Positions 1 through 7,555 of a stretch of 64,000 nucleotides of DNA are shown here, one piece after another. The stretch spans positions 1-64,000 of the forward strand of contig CBFDUE010000001.1 in the NCBI GenBank assembly GCA_965613025.1. Reading direction: 5' to 3'. The stretch comes from CAYTXJ01 sp965613025 (lineage in GTDB: Bacteria; Desulfobacterota; DSM-4660; Desulfatiglandales; JALVMZ01). The translations under genes and the position numbers were made by a program. Each line of letters starts with the position of its first letter. The first letter of the stretch is position 1. Under the pieces are notes generated by a model, which saw only the letters and a program-made list of their open reading frames with translations, did no database searches and was not told the origin of the DNA.

Positions 1-70
1 AATGATACGGCGACCACCGAGATCTACACCTAAGCCTTCGTCGGCAGCGTCAGATGTGTATAAGAGACAG
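1..70. other. Illumina Nextera adapter (assembly artefact)
   Basis: Positions 1-29 match the Illumina P5 flow-cell oligo, 30-37 (CTAAGCCT) look like an i5 index, and 38-70 match the Nextera read-1 transposase adapter ending in AGATGTGTATAAGAGACAG. None of this is genomic. An open reading frame starting at 54 runs from the adapter into the first gene and would give a false N-terminus (MCIRDS). Confidence 0.98.
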
Positions 71-71
71 C

Positions 72-788
72 GATGGAATTGCGATAGGCTCTGAAGAAGG
101 AGGACTGCTTGAAAATATCACAATTTATGACAATATCATTTATAATAACGGACTTTCTGGTATAACTTTAAGTGATGCCGGGGATTCACAGACACATCCC
201 CTTAAGGATATTAAGATCATAAATAATACCATTTATAAAAATGGAGGTAGTAACAATTGGGGTGGAGGAATCTCAATAGAGAATTCAGATATTGATGGGC
301 TGTTAATAAGAAATAATATATGCAGTAAAAATGTCTTCTTTCAGATACAAAGAGAGGCAGAAGTTAAAAACTTTAAAATTGATCACAATCTAATAGATGG
401 CTTCAGGGGATATGATGATGAAATCCTCGGAAATGAATATATACTTGGAGATCCCAGATTTGTAAATCCAGATAAAGGGGATTTTCATCTAAAGTTTGGC
501 TCTCCTGCAATAGATATGGGTTCAGCTAATGAGACACCTCAAGAAGACTTTGAAGGCTGCCCCAGACCAATAAATGGAAAGGTTGATATTGGAGTTTATG
601 AATATTATTTGAAAGGTGATATAGATGGTGATGGAAATATTACACTTACGGATGCAATTTTGATATTGAGGATCTTATCTGACGAAGACATAATAATTCC
701 CTTCTGCTGGATCGATGTTAATGGAGATGGCAAATTGGGATTGGATGACGGAATCTATATTATCCAGAGATTGGCTGAGCTTAGATAA
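72..788 (+). CDS. Beta-helix / choice-of-anchor-Q protein with C-terminal dockerin, 5'-truncated
   Basis: This is the C-terminal ~238 residues of a larger, probably secreted protein; its start lies beyond the contig edge. Repeated short turns rich in Asn and Ile (ITIYDNIIYNNG, IKIINNTIYKNG, LLIRNNICSKN) are the rungs of a right-handed parallel beta-helix. Next comes a segment of the type FVNPDKGDFHLKFGSPAIDMG...DIGVYEY, typical of choice-of-anchor-Q proteins. The last ~58 residues carry two calcium-loop dockerin repeats (GDIDGDGNITLTDAI and IDVNGDGKLGLDDGI). Such proteins often bind or cleave polysaccharide, but no catalytic domain is visible here. The codons before position 72 are adapter. 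Identification of the dockerin is firm; substrate and function are unknown. Confidence 0.85.
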   Translation, partial: DGIAIGSEEGGLLENITIYDNIIYNNGLSGITLSDAGDSQTHPLKDIKIINNTIYKNGGSNNWGGGISIENSDIDGLLIRNNICSKNVFFQIQREAEVKNFKIDHNLIDGFRGYDDEILGNEYILGDPRFVNPDKGDFHLKFGSPAIDMGSANETPQEDFEGCPRPINGKVDIGVYEYYLKGDIDGDGNITLTDAILILRILSDEDIIIPFCWIDVNGDGKLGLDDGIYIIQRLAELR

Positions 789-810
789 GGCTGTCTTATT
801 GGACAGGCTT
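787..810 (+). terminator. Weak stem-loop after the dockerin gene
   Basis: CTGTC (791-795) pairs with GACAG (802-806). The pairing extends by AAG/CTT outside one G-G mismatch and overlaps the stop codon. No proper T-tract follows (GTTAATTAAA), so termination is only possible, not shown. Confidence 0.3.
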
Positions 811-909
811 GTTAATTAAAGTTCAATACCATTCATAGATTATTTCAGTCCACAGGGATAGGCAAAGCTCCCAAGATTTGGAATGAGTCTGTTTTTAATT
901 TAATTAACC

Positions 910-1281
910 TTATCCCATAAATTTATATATACTCATTAAAATTGCCAACAGTGAGCCCATTCCCATAACCACCCCTACTGTCCACTTAAGGGAACTCTGG
1001 AGTCTTTCATTCATCCTGTCAAATCTCTCATTCATCCTGTCAAATCTCTCATTCATCTCTGTTCGAAGTTGATTCAACTCGGCCCTCTGCCTTTCCTGCT
1101 CTTCCTTTACATAATCCAAACTACTTTCAATCGCATCAAGCCTGCTTAATACTTCCCTGAACTCATCCCTGCTAATACTTCTTTCTTTTATAAATGCATC
1201 AAGCCAGCTTATAAACTCTTCAGAGGTATCTTTCCCCCACTGCTCCTCTATCTTCCTGGGAAATATGGGAAGTGCTGCCAT
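910..1281 (-). CDS. Small coiled-coil protein with C-terminal membrane anchor
   Basis: A 123-residue protein of unknown function. The N-terminal ~30 residues are mixed, and residues ~35-98 form a charged heptad-like coiled coil. The C-terminus (about residues 100-121, TVGVVMGMGSLLAILMSIY) is a single hydrophobic helix, so it is probably a tail-anchored or inner-membrane protein. The coiled coil contains the seven-residue repeat NERFDRM twice plus a partial third copy, encoded by a perfect 21-bp tandem repeat. It resembles the many short DUF1640-like coiled-coil/TM proteins of bacteria, but I cannot assign a role. It is separated from the ATPase gene by ~480 bp of decayed sequence. Confidence 0.65.
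   Translation of the reverse strand: MAALPIFPRKIEEQWGKDTSEEFISWLDAFIKERSISRDEFREVLSRLDAIESSLDYVKEEQERQRAELNQLRTEMNERFDRMNERFDRMNERLQSSLKWTVGVVMGMGSLLAILMSIYKFMG
1007..1056. repeat. 21-bp tandem repeat inside the coiled-coil gene
   Basis: Two identical 21-bp units (1007-1027 and 1028-1048) are followed by a partial third. They encode the NERFDRM repeat. Perfect identity at the DNA level suggests recent slippage or duplication. Confidence 0.85.
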
Positions 1282-1762
1282 CTGGAGATACTCCTATAAA
1301 AACCTAAGGCTCTATTATCACATAAAATTTTCGATGTCAAACTCAAAACCGTAAAAATAAAAGGGACGTTCTTACTTTGTGAAATTACAAATTCTAAATG
1401 GATTTCATCAGATATCCATTTCTTTTCTTCATAAACCCCGTTGGAATTTCACACCTGGCATTGAATCCTATGCAAAAAAGCGGAATAAAACTTATCTCAA
1501 CATCCCCATGCTCCCGCACAGGGGATTCTTACGGGGTAAAATTTCAAATAAAATCCAAGCAATCTAAACATTCGTGCTGAAAAACCTACTTTCTTCTCCT
1601 GTCTTTGCAATTGCCCACCTTTTCACACTCAAAATCCCCTCTAATGCACTTTTTCAGATAGTGATGGATGGCTCATATCTCTTAGGGTTAATGAAAAAAA
1701 TGCCTAGATGAGATTGCTTCGTGGCTGATGCTACTTGCAATGACACTCTCTTTTCACTTAAG
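1282..1762. other. Gene-free stretch with decayed repeats
   Basis: I see no credible gene in these ~480 bases; the short open frames at 1379-1580 lack start signals and family resemblance. ACCCCGT at 1435-1441 is inverted as ACGGGGT at 1531-1537, each next to an AATTTC/AAATTTC motif, like the ends of a ~105-bp decayed palindromic element. A degenerate copy of a dispersed repeat lies at 1710-1745. Confidence 0.5.
1710..1745. repeat. Degenerate copy of the CATTGCGA/AAGCAATCTC repeat
   Basis: GAGATTGCTTCG at the left and TTGCAATGACA at the right match the ends of the palindromic repeat seen intact at 45476-45559. The middle (TGGCTGATGCTAC) has diverged. Similar GAGATTGCTTCG...CGCAATGACA units are scattered through many bacterial genomes. 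Confidence 0.65.
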
Positions 1763-3358
1763 TTATTCTGAAAATGGAAGGAAACTGAGTTCCTCAACTT
1801 CTCTTTTATCTTCATCAAAGCTGATACCACATAGGATCACCCTTTTACCCTCTGCTATAAATCTGTCTGCATATCCCTTCTGTTTTATCTGCAATATTGC
1901 ATCATCTGCCCCCCTTCCTACCTTGAACTCCAGCACATACACCTTGTCCTTAAAGATCACTGCCATATCAAGCCTTCCCTTAGAGCTCAAAAGCTCAGTT
2001 CTTGCATCATATCCAAGAAGGGATAGACTAAGATACATGATGGTATGATAATAGTATTCCCTTATCCTCTCTGGTTCATCTTCCTTGGGATATACACTGT
2101 AAGGGATGGATGAAAATATTCCATTAATGAGCTCTTTTACCTTATCAAACCTCTCCTCTCTGAGTGCATCACCAAGCTGTTTTGCAAAATAGAAGCTATC
2201 ACCAGTTGCACTATATGTGGATTGAAAAAGAACTCCACTAAAGCTTATCTTTACCTCCTGATTTGGATAGCTTAAAAAGAGTATCTCTCCCCCCTCTGTT
2301 GCATCCTTTATCGTAAGATACCCCGATTGATAGAGTATCGCTTCCACCGGAAGATTCTCTAAATCATAGCTCTCAAATAGCTCACCCCTAACCTTAATGT
2401 CTTCAAGCTCAGGGATGTGATATGCCCTCTCTTTTAAAAGATTTATCAGAAAGCTGGGAGTGCCTGTCCTGAACCAGTAGTTTTTAAACTCTCCTCTTTT
2501 TAGACAATACATCAATGATATAGGGTTATAGACCTGAATATCACTTTCAACTGAAAACCTGTATCCATTATACCAGTATCTCACCCTTTCCATACATTCA
2601 TCCATACTCAGACCCTTATTCTTACATAACCTCTCTAAGTAATCAGAAAAGTATCTGATTATCTCATCTTCACTGTATCCAAGAAAATCTGCATACCCTG
2701 GTTCCATGCTGATGTCTTGCAGATTGTTCCACTCAGAAAATATGGATACCTTTGTAAACCTACTCACCCCCGTTACAAATACAAACCTTAAAATATCAAC
2801 TATACCTCTCCCTTTTAATATCCCAAAAAGCCTCTTTAGTATCTCCCTGTTTGATTCTGCTACCTTCAACCTCTTAGACCCCAATCCCAGATGATCTAAG
2901 ATGGGCTTATCATATTCATCAATAAGGATTACGACTTCCATATTAAATCTCTCTTTTAACCCAACTATTAGCTCCTTAAAAAGTATTCCAATATCATCGC
3001 TTGGAACCTTCTTTATCCTATAGAATTCAAACTCTTTTTTTAAATGATACCTCAGATTTGAAATTAATGTCTCACTATCTGGCGCACCTATCTCATTAAA
3101 ATCAAAAATAATTATGGGATACTCCTTAAACTCCCATCTATCCTCAATCCAAAGTCCCCTAAATAGCTCCCTGTTTCCTCTAAATAGCTCCTTCAGGGTA
3201 TTAATGGTAAGGGATTTTCCAAACCTTCTGGGACGGGATAGAAAATAGCAGATCCCTTCATCTATCATCCTGTAGATCCAGCGGGTCTTGTCTACATACA
3301 AAAAATCCCTCTCCCTTATCTGCCTAAAGGAGGAGGTATCCAGCGGTAGCCTTTTCAT
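1763..3358 (-). CDS. AAA-ATPase-like protein with C-terminal PD-(D/E)XK nuclease domain
   Basis: A 531-residue member of the widespread AAA_ATPase-like (PF09820) plus PDDEXK_9 (PF08011) family. Residues 1-~275 carry the ATPase-like part, with the family start MKRLPLDTSSFRQIRE, YVDKT, a degenerate P-loop (SRPRRFGKS) and a Walker B-like VILIDEYDKP. Residues ~430-520 carry the nuclease fold, with D in GRLDMAV and the ELEFK-like YVLEFKVG. Function is unknown; mobile-element-related or regulatory nuclease roles have been proposed for the family. An in-frame TTG four codons upstream (3370) would lengthen it. I chose the ATG at 3358 because GGTGAT just upstream is a good ribosome-binding site and the family begins MKxLP. 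The family is often amplified and horizontally spread. Confidence 0.88.
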   Translation of the reverse strand: MKRLPLDTSSFRQIRERDFLYVDKTRWIYRMIDEGICYFLSRPRRFGKSLTINTLKELFRGNRELFRGLWIEDRWEFKEYPIIIFDFNEIGAPDSETLISNLRYHLKKEFEFYRIKKVPSDDIGILFKELIVGLKERFNMEVVILIDEYDKPILDHLGLGSKRLKVAESNREILKRLFGILKGRGIVDILRFVFVTGVSRFTKVSIFSEWNNLQDISMEPGYADFLGYSEDEIIRYFSDYLERLCKNKGLSMDECMERVRYWYNGYRFSVESDIQVYNPISLMYCLKRGEFKNYWFRTGTPSFLINLLKERAYHIPELEDIKVRGELFESYDLENLPVEAILYQSGYLTIKDATEGGEILFLSYPNQEVKISFSGVLFQSTYSATGDSFYFAKQLGDALREERFDKVKELINGIFSSIPYSVYPKEDEPERIREYYYHTIMYLSLSLLGYDARTELLSSKGRLDMAVIFKDKVYVLEFKVGRGADDAILQIKQKGYADRFIAEGKRVILCGISFDEDKREVEELSFLPFSE

Positions 3359-3390
3359 AAAATCACCCAACTTATTAAATATTTTAATAA

Positions 3391-3419
3391 ATTTTACTAA
3401 TTAAAAATTGAACTGTCAA
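3391..3419 (-). promoter_or_regulatory. Sigma-70-type promoter of the AAA-ATPase gene
   Basis: On the minus strand, TTGACA (3414-3419) and TAAAAT (3391-3396) are separated by exactly 17 bp, ~32 bp upstream of the ATG. Confidence 0.7.
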
Positions 3420-3701
3420 AATGAATTAATTAGATGGATCCTAAAATTTATACCGTGTATAAAGCTTATATTCTTTTAATAAACTCTCATGTAAAGCAGA
3501 TTGAGGGAAAAATCAAAAACAGCCGTAAGTGTCCACTTGCGAAGTGGAGATGTTTAAAGTAGACACAAGAAAAGCTTAGAGGTAAGGGAAGAATGAATAA
3601 GTACCTGTCATTTAAAAATAGGTAAAATTTGAAATTTTGTTGACTTTTGAATTGGAATATTATTAATTTTACCTAAACAATTTTAATTAAAAAGGGGCAT
3701 T
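3420..3701. other. AT-rich intergenic region with one stem-loop
   Basis: No gene is seen. A perfect 7-bp hairpin, TCCACTT (3532-3538) GCG AAGTGGA (3542-3548), stands out. GTGTC at its left has a distant match, GACAC, to its right. Otherwise this is AT-rich sequence between divergent genes. Confidence 0.45.
3640..3666 (+). promoter_or_regulatory. Possible promoter of the LysM-hexose kinase pair
   Basis: TTGACT (3640-3645) and TATTAA (3661-3666) have a short 15-bp spacing. The position, ~36 bp before the start codon, is plausible, but the spacing is sub-optimal. Confidence 0.35.
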
Positions 3702-4277
3702 ATGGAAGAGAAAGAAGAAAAAAGGGATATGGATGATCTCTTGGAGGAGGTAGAAATAGATGAAAGACAAGATAGCGGTACCAGATATTTTGAGATAAAG
3801 ACAAGGCATCTGGTATTTTTAATCATAGGGATATGTATCTTAATCTTTGTAATATTCAGCTTTTTTTCCCGAAAACAGAAAAGGCCTGAAAGGCCCTCCA
3901 TAATATCTAAAAGAATTCAGAATGTGGAGCTGATTGAATCCAGATTGGATAAGGTAGAAAAGGGTATGGCAGATTTAAAAAATAGGGTCAAAGAGCTTGA
4001 AAAGACTATATCGGACATGCACAAAAGGCTATCAGAACTCAAATATCCAAAAGCAGAGATTAAATCAAAAAGAGAGCCGTCTAAAAGGCCATCTCCTCTT
4101 AGCTCTAAGATAATACGTTACAAGGTAAAGAGAGGTGATACCCTATATGGACTATCCAAGAGATTTGGGGTATCAGTTGAAAGTATCAGAAAGGCCAATG
4201 GATTTAAGAAGAATCAAAAGCTCTATGTGGGGCAGATAATAATAATTCCAAAAAAGATTACAGGAGTTAAGCGATGA
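3702..4277 (+). CDS. Single-pass membrane protein with C-terminal LysM domain
   Basis: A 191-residue protein. Residues 1-34 are acidic and probably cytoplasmic, and residues ~36-56 (LVFLIIGICILIFVIFSFF) form a transmembrane helix. Residues ~75-112 are a coiled coil, and residues ~137-184 are a LysM domain (YKVKRGDTLYGLSKRFGVSV...GQIIIIP). The domain is therefore likely to lie in the periplasm and bind peptidoglycan. No enzymatic domain is present. A GGGG-containing ribosome-binding site precedes the ATG. Its last four bases overlap the start of the hexose kinase (ATGA), implying translational coupling with an apparently unrelated enzyme. Confidence 0.8.
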   Translation: MEEKEEKRDMDDLLEEVEIDERQDSGTRYFEIKTRHLVFLIIGICILIFVIFSFFSRKQKRPERPSIISKRIQNVELIESRLDKVEKGMADLKNRVKELEKTISDMHKRLSELKYPKAEIKSKREPSKRPSPLSSKIIRYKVKRGDTLYGLSKRFGVSVESIRKANGFKKNQKLYVGQIIIIPKKITGVKR

Positions 4278-5203
4278 TATATACACTCACACTTAATCCA
4301 GCCCTTGATAGATCCATTGTTATAAAGAGATTTGTGGAAGATGATACAATCAGGGTGGTAGAAGAGCAGTATTATGCAGCCGGTAAGGGAATAGATGTAT
4401 CCAGGGTGATAAAGGAGCTTGGGGGGCAGAGTGTGAGCCTGGGATTTGTGGGTGGATATCATGGACTACACCTTGAGGGATTGCTGATAAATGCAGGCGT
4501 TATGACAAATTTTACAAGAATTGCAGGAGAGACCAGGACCAATCTGATCATAAAAGAGCAGGATACAGGAGTTCAATACATAATAAGCGCAGCTGGCCCA
4601 GAGGTTAGTGCTGCCGAGATAGGCGAGCTATATAATCAGATACTCTCTATTCACAATATGGACTATTTTGTTATGAGTGGAAGCCTTCCAAAGGGAGTAA
4701 CTCCCAATCTGTATGCCCAGCTTATTCTTGCAGGAAAGAGGAAGAATGCGGTGGTCTTTTTGGATACCGATGGAAAGGCACTTAAGGATTCTATTGACTA
4801 TCAGCCAGATGGCATCAAGCCCAATAAGCATGAACTTTCAAGGCTTATGGAAAGAGATATAGAGAAAGATCAGGATGTCATATGGGCATCAGATATACTG
4901 CATAAAAAAGGGATCAGATATGTGCTTACCTCCATGGGAAAGGAGGGGATCTTCCTTTCAACTGAAGACTATAAGATTAAGGCCATACCTCCTGAGATTG
5001 AAACAGATAGCACTGTAGGTGCAGGAGATTCTGCCCTTGCAGGATTTATTCTTTCTCTGTCACAGGGGAAAGATCTCAAAGAGTGCTTAAGAGTTGCATG
5101 TGCAGCAGGCACAGCAACTGTGCTTACTCCTGGAACCGAGTTATGCCATAGAGAGGATGTGGAAAGGTTAAAAGGCCAGATTCAGATAGTGGAACTCACA
5201 TAA
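4274..5203 (+). CDS. 1-phosphofructokinase-family hexose kinase
   Basis: A 309-residue PfkB-superfamily (ribokinase fold) kinase of the subgroup that contains fructose-1-phosphate kinase, minor 6-phosphofructokinase and tagatose-6-phosphate kinase. Visible motifs are the N-terminal substrate signature LNPALDRS, GKGIDVSRVIKELG, MSGSLPKG, KPNKHEL and the C-terminal anion hole/catalytic motif VGAGDSALAGF with the catalytic base Asp at 252. Length is typical. It phosphorylates a phosphorylated sugar with ATP in the cytoplasm. Without a phosphotransferase (fruA) neighbour I cannot tell FruK from PfkB, so a glycolytic role is only inferred. The start overlaps the LysM gene by 4 bp. Confidence 0.88.
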   Translation: MIYTLTLNPALDRSIVIKRFVEDDTIRVVEEQYYAAGKGIDVSRVIKELGGQSVSLGFVGGYHGLHLEGLLINAGVMTNFTRIAGETRTNLIIKEQDTGVQYIISAAGPEVSAAEIGELYNQILSIHNMDYFVMSGSLPKGVTPNLYAQLILAGKRKNAVVFLDTDGKALKDSIDYQPDGIKPNKHELSRLMERDIEKDQDVIWASDILHKKGIRYVLTSMGKEGIFLSTEDYKIKAIPPEIETDSTVGAGDSALAGFILSLSQGKDLKECLRVACAAGTATVLTPGTELCHREDVERLKGQIQIVELT

Positions 5204-5312
5204 ACCTGGTTCTATGAACACTCTTTAAATGAATCCTCCTCTTTTATCTTTGCACAAAAGGGGTCTTCTTGATATTTAAATCCATATCTAATTCGGTTAA
5301 AGGGGTTATCAT

Positions 5313-7493
5313 ATGAAAAGGCTCCTGATATTTTTCCTGACCCTTCTCTTTTTAACAGCTCAGGCAAAGGCCTTAGCACAAAAGAGAGATAGCAGACCTT
5401 CTGAAGAAGAGCTCAGAGATATGATCAATCTACTTGAAAACCAACAGAGAAGAGAAAGGCTCTTAAAGGAGCTAAAGTCGCTATTGAGGACTATGGAGAT
5501 AGAAAAAAAGGAGAGGCCCAAATCTAAAAAGGCACTCATTATGGAAAAGGTCTTTAAGAGATTTGATAGGGTGGTATCTGAGTTCCGAAATTCAACCATA
5601 TCTACCCTAAGGCTATTCTTTCTGTTACCTCAGAAATTAAAAGAATTAAGAGGATTCCTCTCTGTTGATGAAAACAGAAGGCTTCTTATAAATATCTTTT
5701 TATCCTTAGGAATAAGTCTCTTTTTTTCACTCATTATCAGATTTTACTTAAGAAGACTCAGATTTGATCCCTTATCCCAGAGGTCCATAAAAAGAGTCTA
5801 TCTGCATATAATTGAGATATTTATTAAGCTACTTCCTTATGGTGTATTTTGGGGCTTCCTATTTATTACCTTCAATATATTTAGATCGTTCCCTAAGTTA
5901 ATAGGTCTTATGCTATTTTTTGCATTTTCAGTCCTATTGTATAAGGCCCTATACGAGATAGGTAATTTAATTATTGGGCCTGAAGATATCAAAAAGAGGC
6001 TCATACCCTTAGAGGATGAAAATGCAAATTATCTCTGGATCTGGTATCTCAGATTTCTCAGATATTCTGTATTCTATCTGATTCTAAAAGATCTTATCCT
6101 CACTATCTCTATACCTGAAGATTCTCTTACTCTTATATATGGAATACTATTTTTACCATATCCTGTGCTCTTAACTGTTTTCACCCTTCAGCTTGGAAGG
6201 ATGGTAAAGGCATATGTGGAGAAAAAGGGGCTGAAATATAAAGACAGAATGGGAATGGGAAGCCTCTTAAATATGATTATAAGATACTGGCATATCATCA
6301 CCGTGTTGTATATCTGGACAGTATCCATATTTATTCTCTTTAATTTTAATAAGGGATACCGATATCTCATCTTCACCACTTTAGAATCCCTTATAACAAT
6401 TGCAATCGCATATCCCATATTCTATCTCTCTGATCTACTCTTTAATCGCTTCTTTGCCATAAATGAAAAGATTAAAGAGAGATTTCCAGGTCTTGAAGAG
6501 AAGACCAACAGATATATCGCCTTTCTTAAAAAGGGAATTAAGGGATTCATGATCCTTTTACTATTTGGAACCGTGCTTCAGATCTGGGGTGTGCCAGCGG
6601 TTATGATAATATCATCAGAGCTTGGAAGAGCCATAATACTTAGGATTATAACTATCCTGATCATATCTGCAGGGGTCCTTGTGATGATTGAGCTTTCCCA
6701 GTTCTTTAGTGACTTCATCTTAAAAGAGGGATTCCAAAGGAAGGAGATTTCCCAAAAGGCACGCACATTGATACCGGTGGCAAGATCAACTGTAAAGATT
6801 GGGGTCACATTTGTAGGTGGGATAGTGATACTTGATCAGATGGGCATAAATACCACTCCCATACTTGCAGGTGCAGGATTGGTGGGTCTTGCGGTTGGAT
6901 TTGGGGCGCAGACACTTGTAAAAGACATAATAAATGGGCTCTTTATCCTGTTTCAAGATAGCATCAGAGTGGGAGATTGGGTCATGGTAGCTGGAAGATC
7001 AGGGCTGGTGGAATCCATTGGTCTTAGAAAGATGGAGATAAGGGGGCTTGAAGGGGATCTTCATGTAATTCCATACAGTGCCATAGATACTGTCACAAAC
7101 TTTACAAAAGAGTATTCAAGAGCAGTTGTGGATATAGGCGTTGCCTATAGGGAGGATGTGGATCAGGTTATGGAGGTGCTAAAGAGGATAGGTGAGGAGC
7201 TAAGGAAAGATCCTGAATATGGAAGATATATATTGGAGCCTATGGAGATATTTGGTCTTCAGGAATTTGCAGATTCAGCAGTGGTAATCAGGGTAAGGTT
7301 TAAGACACAGCCTCTAAAGCAGTGGCAGATAAAGAGGGAATTTCAAAGAAGAGTTAAAAAGATATTTGATGAGCTTCAGATTGAAATCCCCTTTCCCCAT
7401 GTTACCCTATATATGGGGGAACCAAAGATGGGGACCTCTCCGCCCCTTAATGTGAAGCTGGAATTAAAAAAGGGAAATATACAAGAGGGCTAA
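5313..7493 (+). CDS. MscS-family mechanosensitive ion channel, large form
   Basis: A 726-residue inner-membrane protein. It has a cleavable-looking signal (KRLLIFFLTLLFLTAQAKALA), a charged periplasmic coiled coil (~25-100), then many hydrophobic helices (~120-480) and the MscS core. The pore helix is at ~505-545 (Gly/Ala-rich AGAGLVGLAVGFGAQTLVKD), followed by the beta domain (RVGDWVMV...VIPYSAI) and the C-terminal alpha/beta vestibule to ~700. The long extra membrane part is like MscK/YbiO-type channels rather than the short MscS. It would open on membrane tension and protect against osmotic downshift. AAAGGGG precedes the ATG. It stands alone, 109 bp after the kinase gene. Confidence 0.9.
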   Translation: MKRLLIFFLTLLFLTAQAKALAQKRDSRPSEEELRDMINLLENQQRRERLLKELKSLLRTMEIEKKERPKSKKALIMEKVFKRFDRVVSEFRNSTISTLRLFFLLPQKLKELRGFLSVDENRRLLINIFLSLGISLFFSLIIRFYLRRLRFDPLSQRSIKRVYLHIIEIFIKLLPYGVFWGFLFITFNIFRSFPKLIGLMLFFAFSVLLYKALYEIGNLIIGPEDIKKRLIPLEDENANYLWIWYLRFLRYSVFYLILKDLILTISIPEDSLTLIYGILFLPYPVLLTVFTLQLGRMVKAYVEKKGLKYKDRMGMGSLLNMIIRYWHIITVLYIWTVSIFILFNFNKGYRYLIFTTLESLITIAIAYPIFYLSDLLFNRFFAINEKIKERFPGLEEKTNRYIAFLKKGIKGFMILLLFGTVLQIWGVPAVMIISSELGRAIILRIITILIISAGVLVMIELSQFFSDFILKEGFQRKEISQKARTLIPVARSTVKIGVTFVGGIVILDQMGINTTPILAGAGLVGLAVGFGAQTLVKDIINGLFILFQDSIRVGDWVMVAGRSGLVESIGLRKMEIRGLEGDLHVIPYSAIDTVTNFTKEYSRAVVDIGVAYREDVDQVMEVLKRIGEELRKDPEYGRYILEPMEIFGLQEFADSAVVIRVRFKTQPLKQWQIKREFQRRVKKIFDELQIEIPFPHVTLYMGEPKMGTSPPLNVKLELKKGNIQEG

Positions 7494-7555
7494 GGTATTG
7501 TTATATATAAATGGATTATTATCTTAAATAATATGAAATTCCAGAGGAGGGAATA

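Noticed and set aside
54..71. ATG start and first residues MCIRDS for the dockerin protein
   Set aside because: These codons lie in the Nextera adapter and are not genomic.
1379..1580. Two overlapping ~60-residue open frames
   Set aside because: No ribosome-binding site, no family resemblance, and they lie in decayed repeat sequence.
3532..3548. TCCACTT-GCG-AAGTGGA hairpin as a terminator or RNA gene
   Set aside because: No T-run follows and no flanking gene ends here; only a stem-loop of unknown role can be stated.
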